NCBI GenBank assembly: GCA_964427955.1
Contig: CAYRWY010000363.1
Location: 1 to 6,083 of the forward strand
Length of the DNA: 6,083 nt
Source of the DNA: JACRBK01 sp964427955
GTDB lineage: Bacteria > Chloroflexota > Anaerolineae > Aggregatilineales > Aggregatilineaceae
Reading direction: 5' to 3'
The notes under the pieces were generated by a model. It ran no database searches and was not told the origin of the DNA. It was given only the letters and a program-made list of their open reading frames with translations. This document shows positions 6,037-6,083 of the stretch, one piece after another. Positions within the stretch are counted from its first letter, which is position 1, and each line of letters starts with the position of its first letter. A program made the position numbers and the translations under genes.

Positions 6037-6083
6037 CCTCACCCCCCGACCCCCTCTCCACCCGGTGGCGAGGGGGAGCGGCG
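6037..6083. repeat. Second copy of the dispersed palindromic repeat, partial at the window edge
   Basis: Bases 6037-6060 are identical, in inverted orientation, to 186-209 of the left-hand element (24 of 24). The copy continues into its own hairpin: 6050-6059 pairs with 6067-6076 with one mismatch. The window ends before the other end of the element can be seen. Confidence 0.65.

Overview
The window looks like chromosomal DNA from a GC-rich bacterium, most likely a member of the Chloroflexota (Anaerolineae-like). This is an inference from three things: the high GC content, the style of the two histidine kinases, and the dispersed CCTCACCCCC/GGAGAGGGG palindromic repeats at both ends. No rRNA, tRNA or taxonomic marker gene is present to confirm it.

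Layout. Positions 1-339 are non-coding and hold a compact palindromic repeat (98-211) plus a fragment of another copy at the left edge. A large polytopic membrane glycosyltransferase of the GT-C / family 39 (PMT/ArnT-like) type lies on the minus strand (340-2445). A short divergent intergenic region (2446-2617) carries a clear TATAAT -10 box for the minus-strand gene, which argues for a GTG start at 2445 rather than the longer reading frame. Two sensor histidine kinases then run on the plus strand (2618-4468 and 4468-5934). Their stop and start codons overlap by one base, and the second has an AGGAGG ribosome binding site inside the end of the first. The last 149 bases (5935-6083) are non-coding and again rich in palindromic repeats, one sharing 24 bases in inverted orientation with the left-hand repeat.

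How the genes work together. The two kinases share one plan: seven predicted membrane helices with N-terminus out, a short helical linker, a HisKA dimerisation/phosphoacceptor domain and a HATPase_c domain. Their HisKA regions are about 71% identical over 69 aligned residues, so they are probably a tandem duplication. They have diverged. The second kinase has all catalytic motifs intact and no receiver. The first has an Arg in place of a Gly in the G2 ATP-lid motif and carries a C-terminal receiver whose phosphoacceptor Asp is replaced by Glu. A plausible reading is one competent kinase plus one modified partner that may heterodimerise with it. No DNA-binding response regulator lies in the window, so the output is unknown. 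The glycosyltransferase is transcribed divergently, and nothing in the sequence proves a functional link.

The strongest candidates for something unusual are the degenerate receiver/G2 combination in the first kinase, the coupled duplicate kinase pair, and the four-fold alternating palindrome at 98-211.
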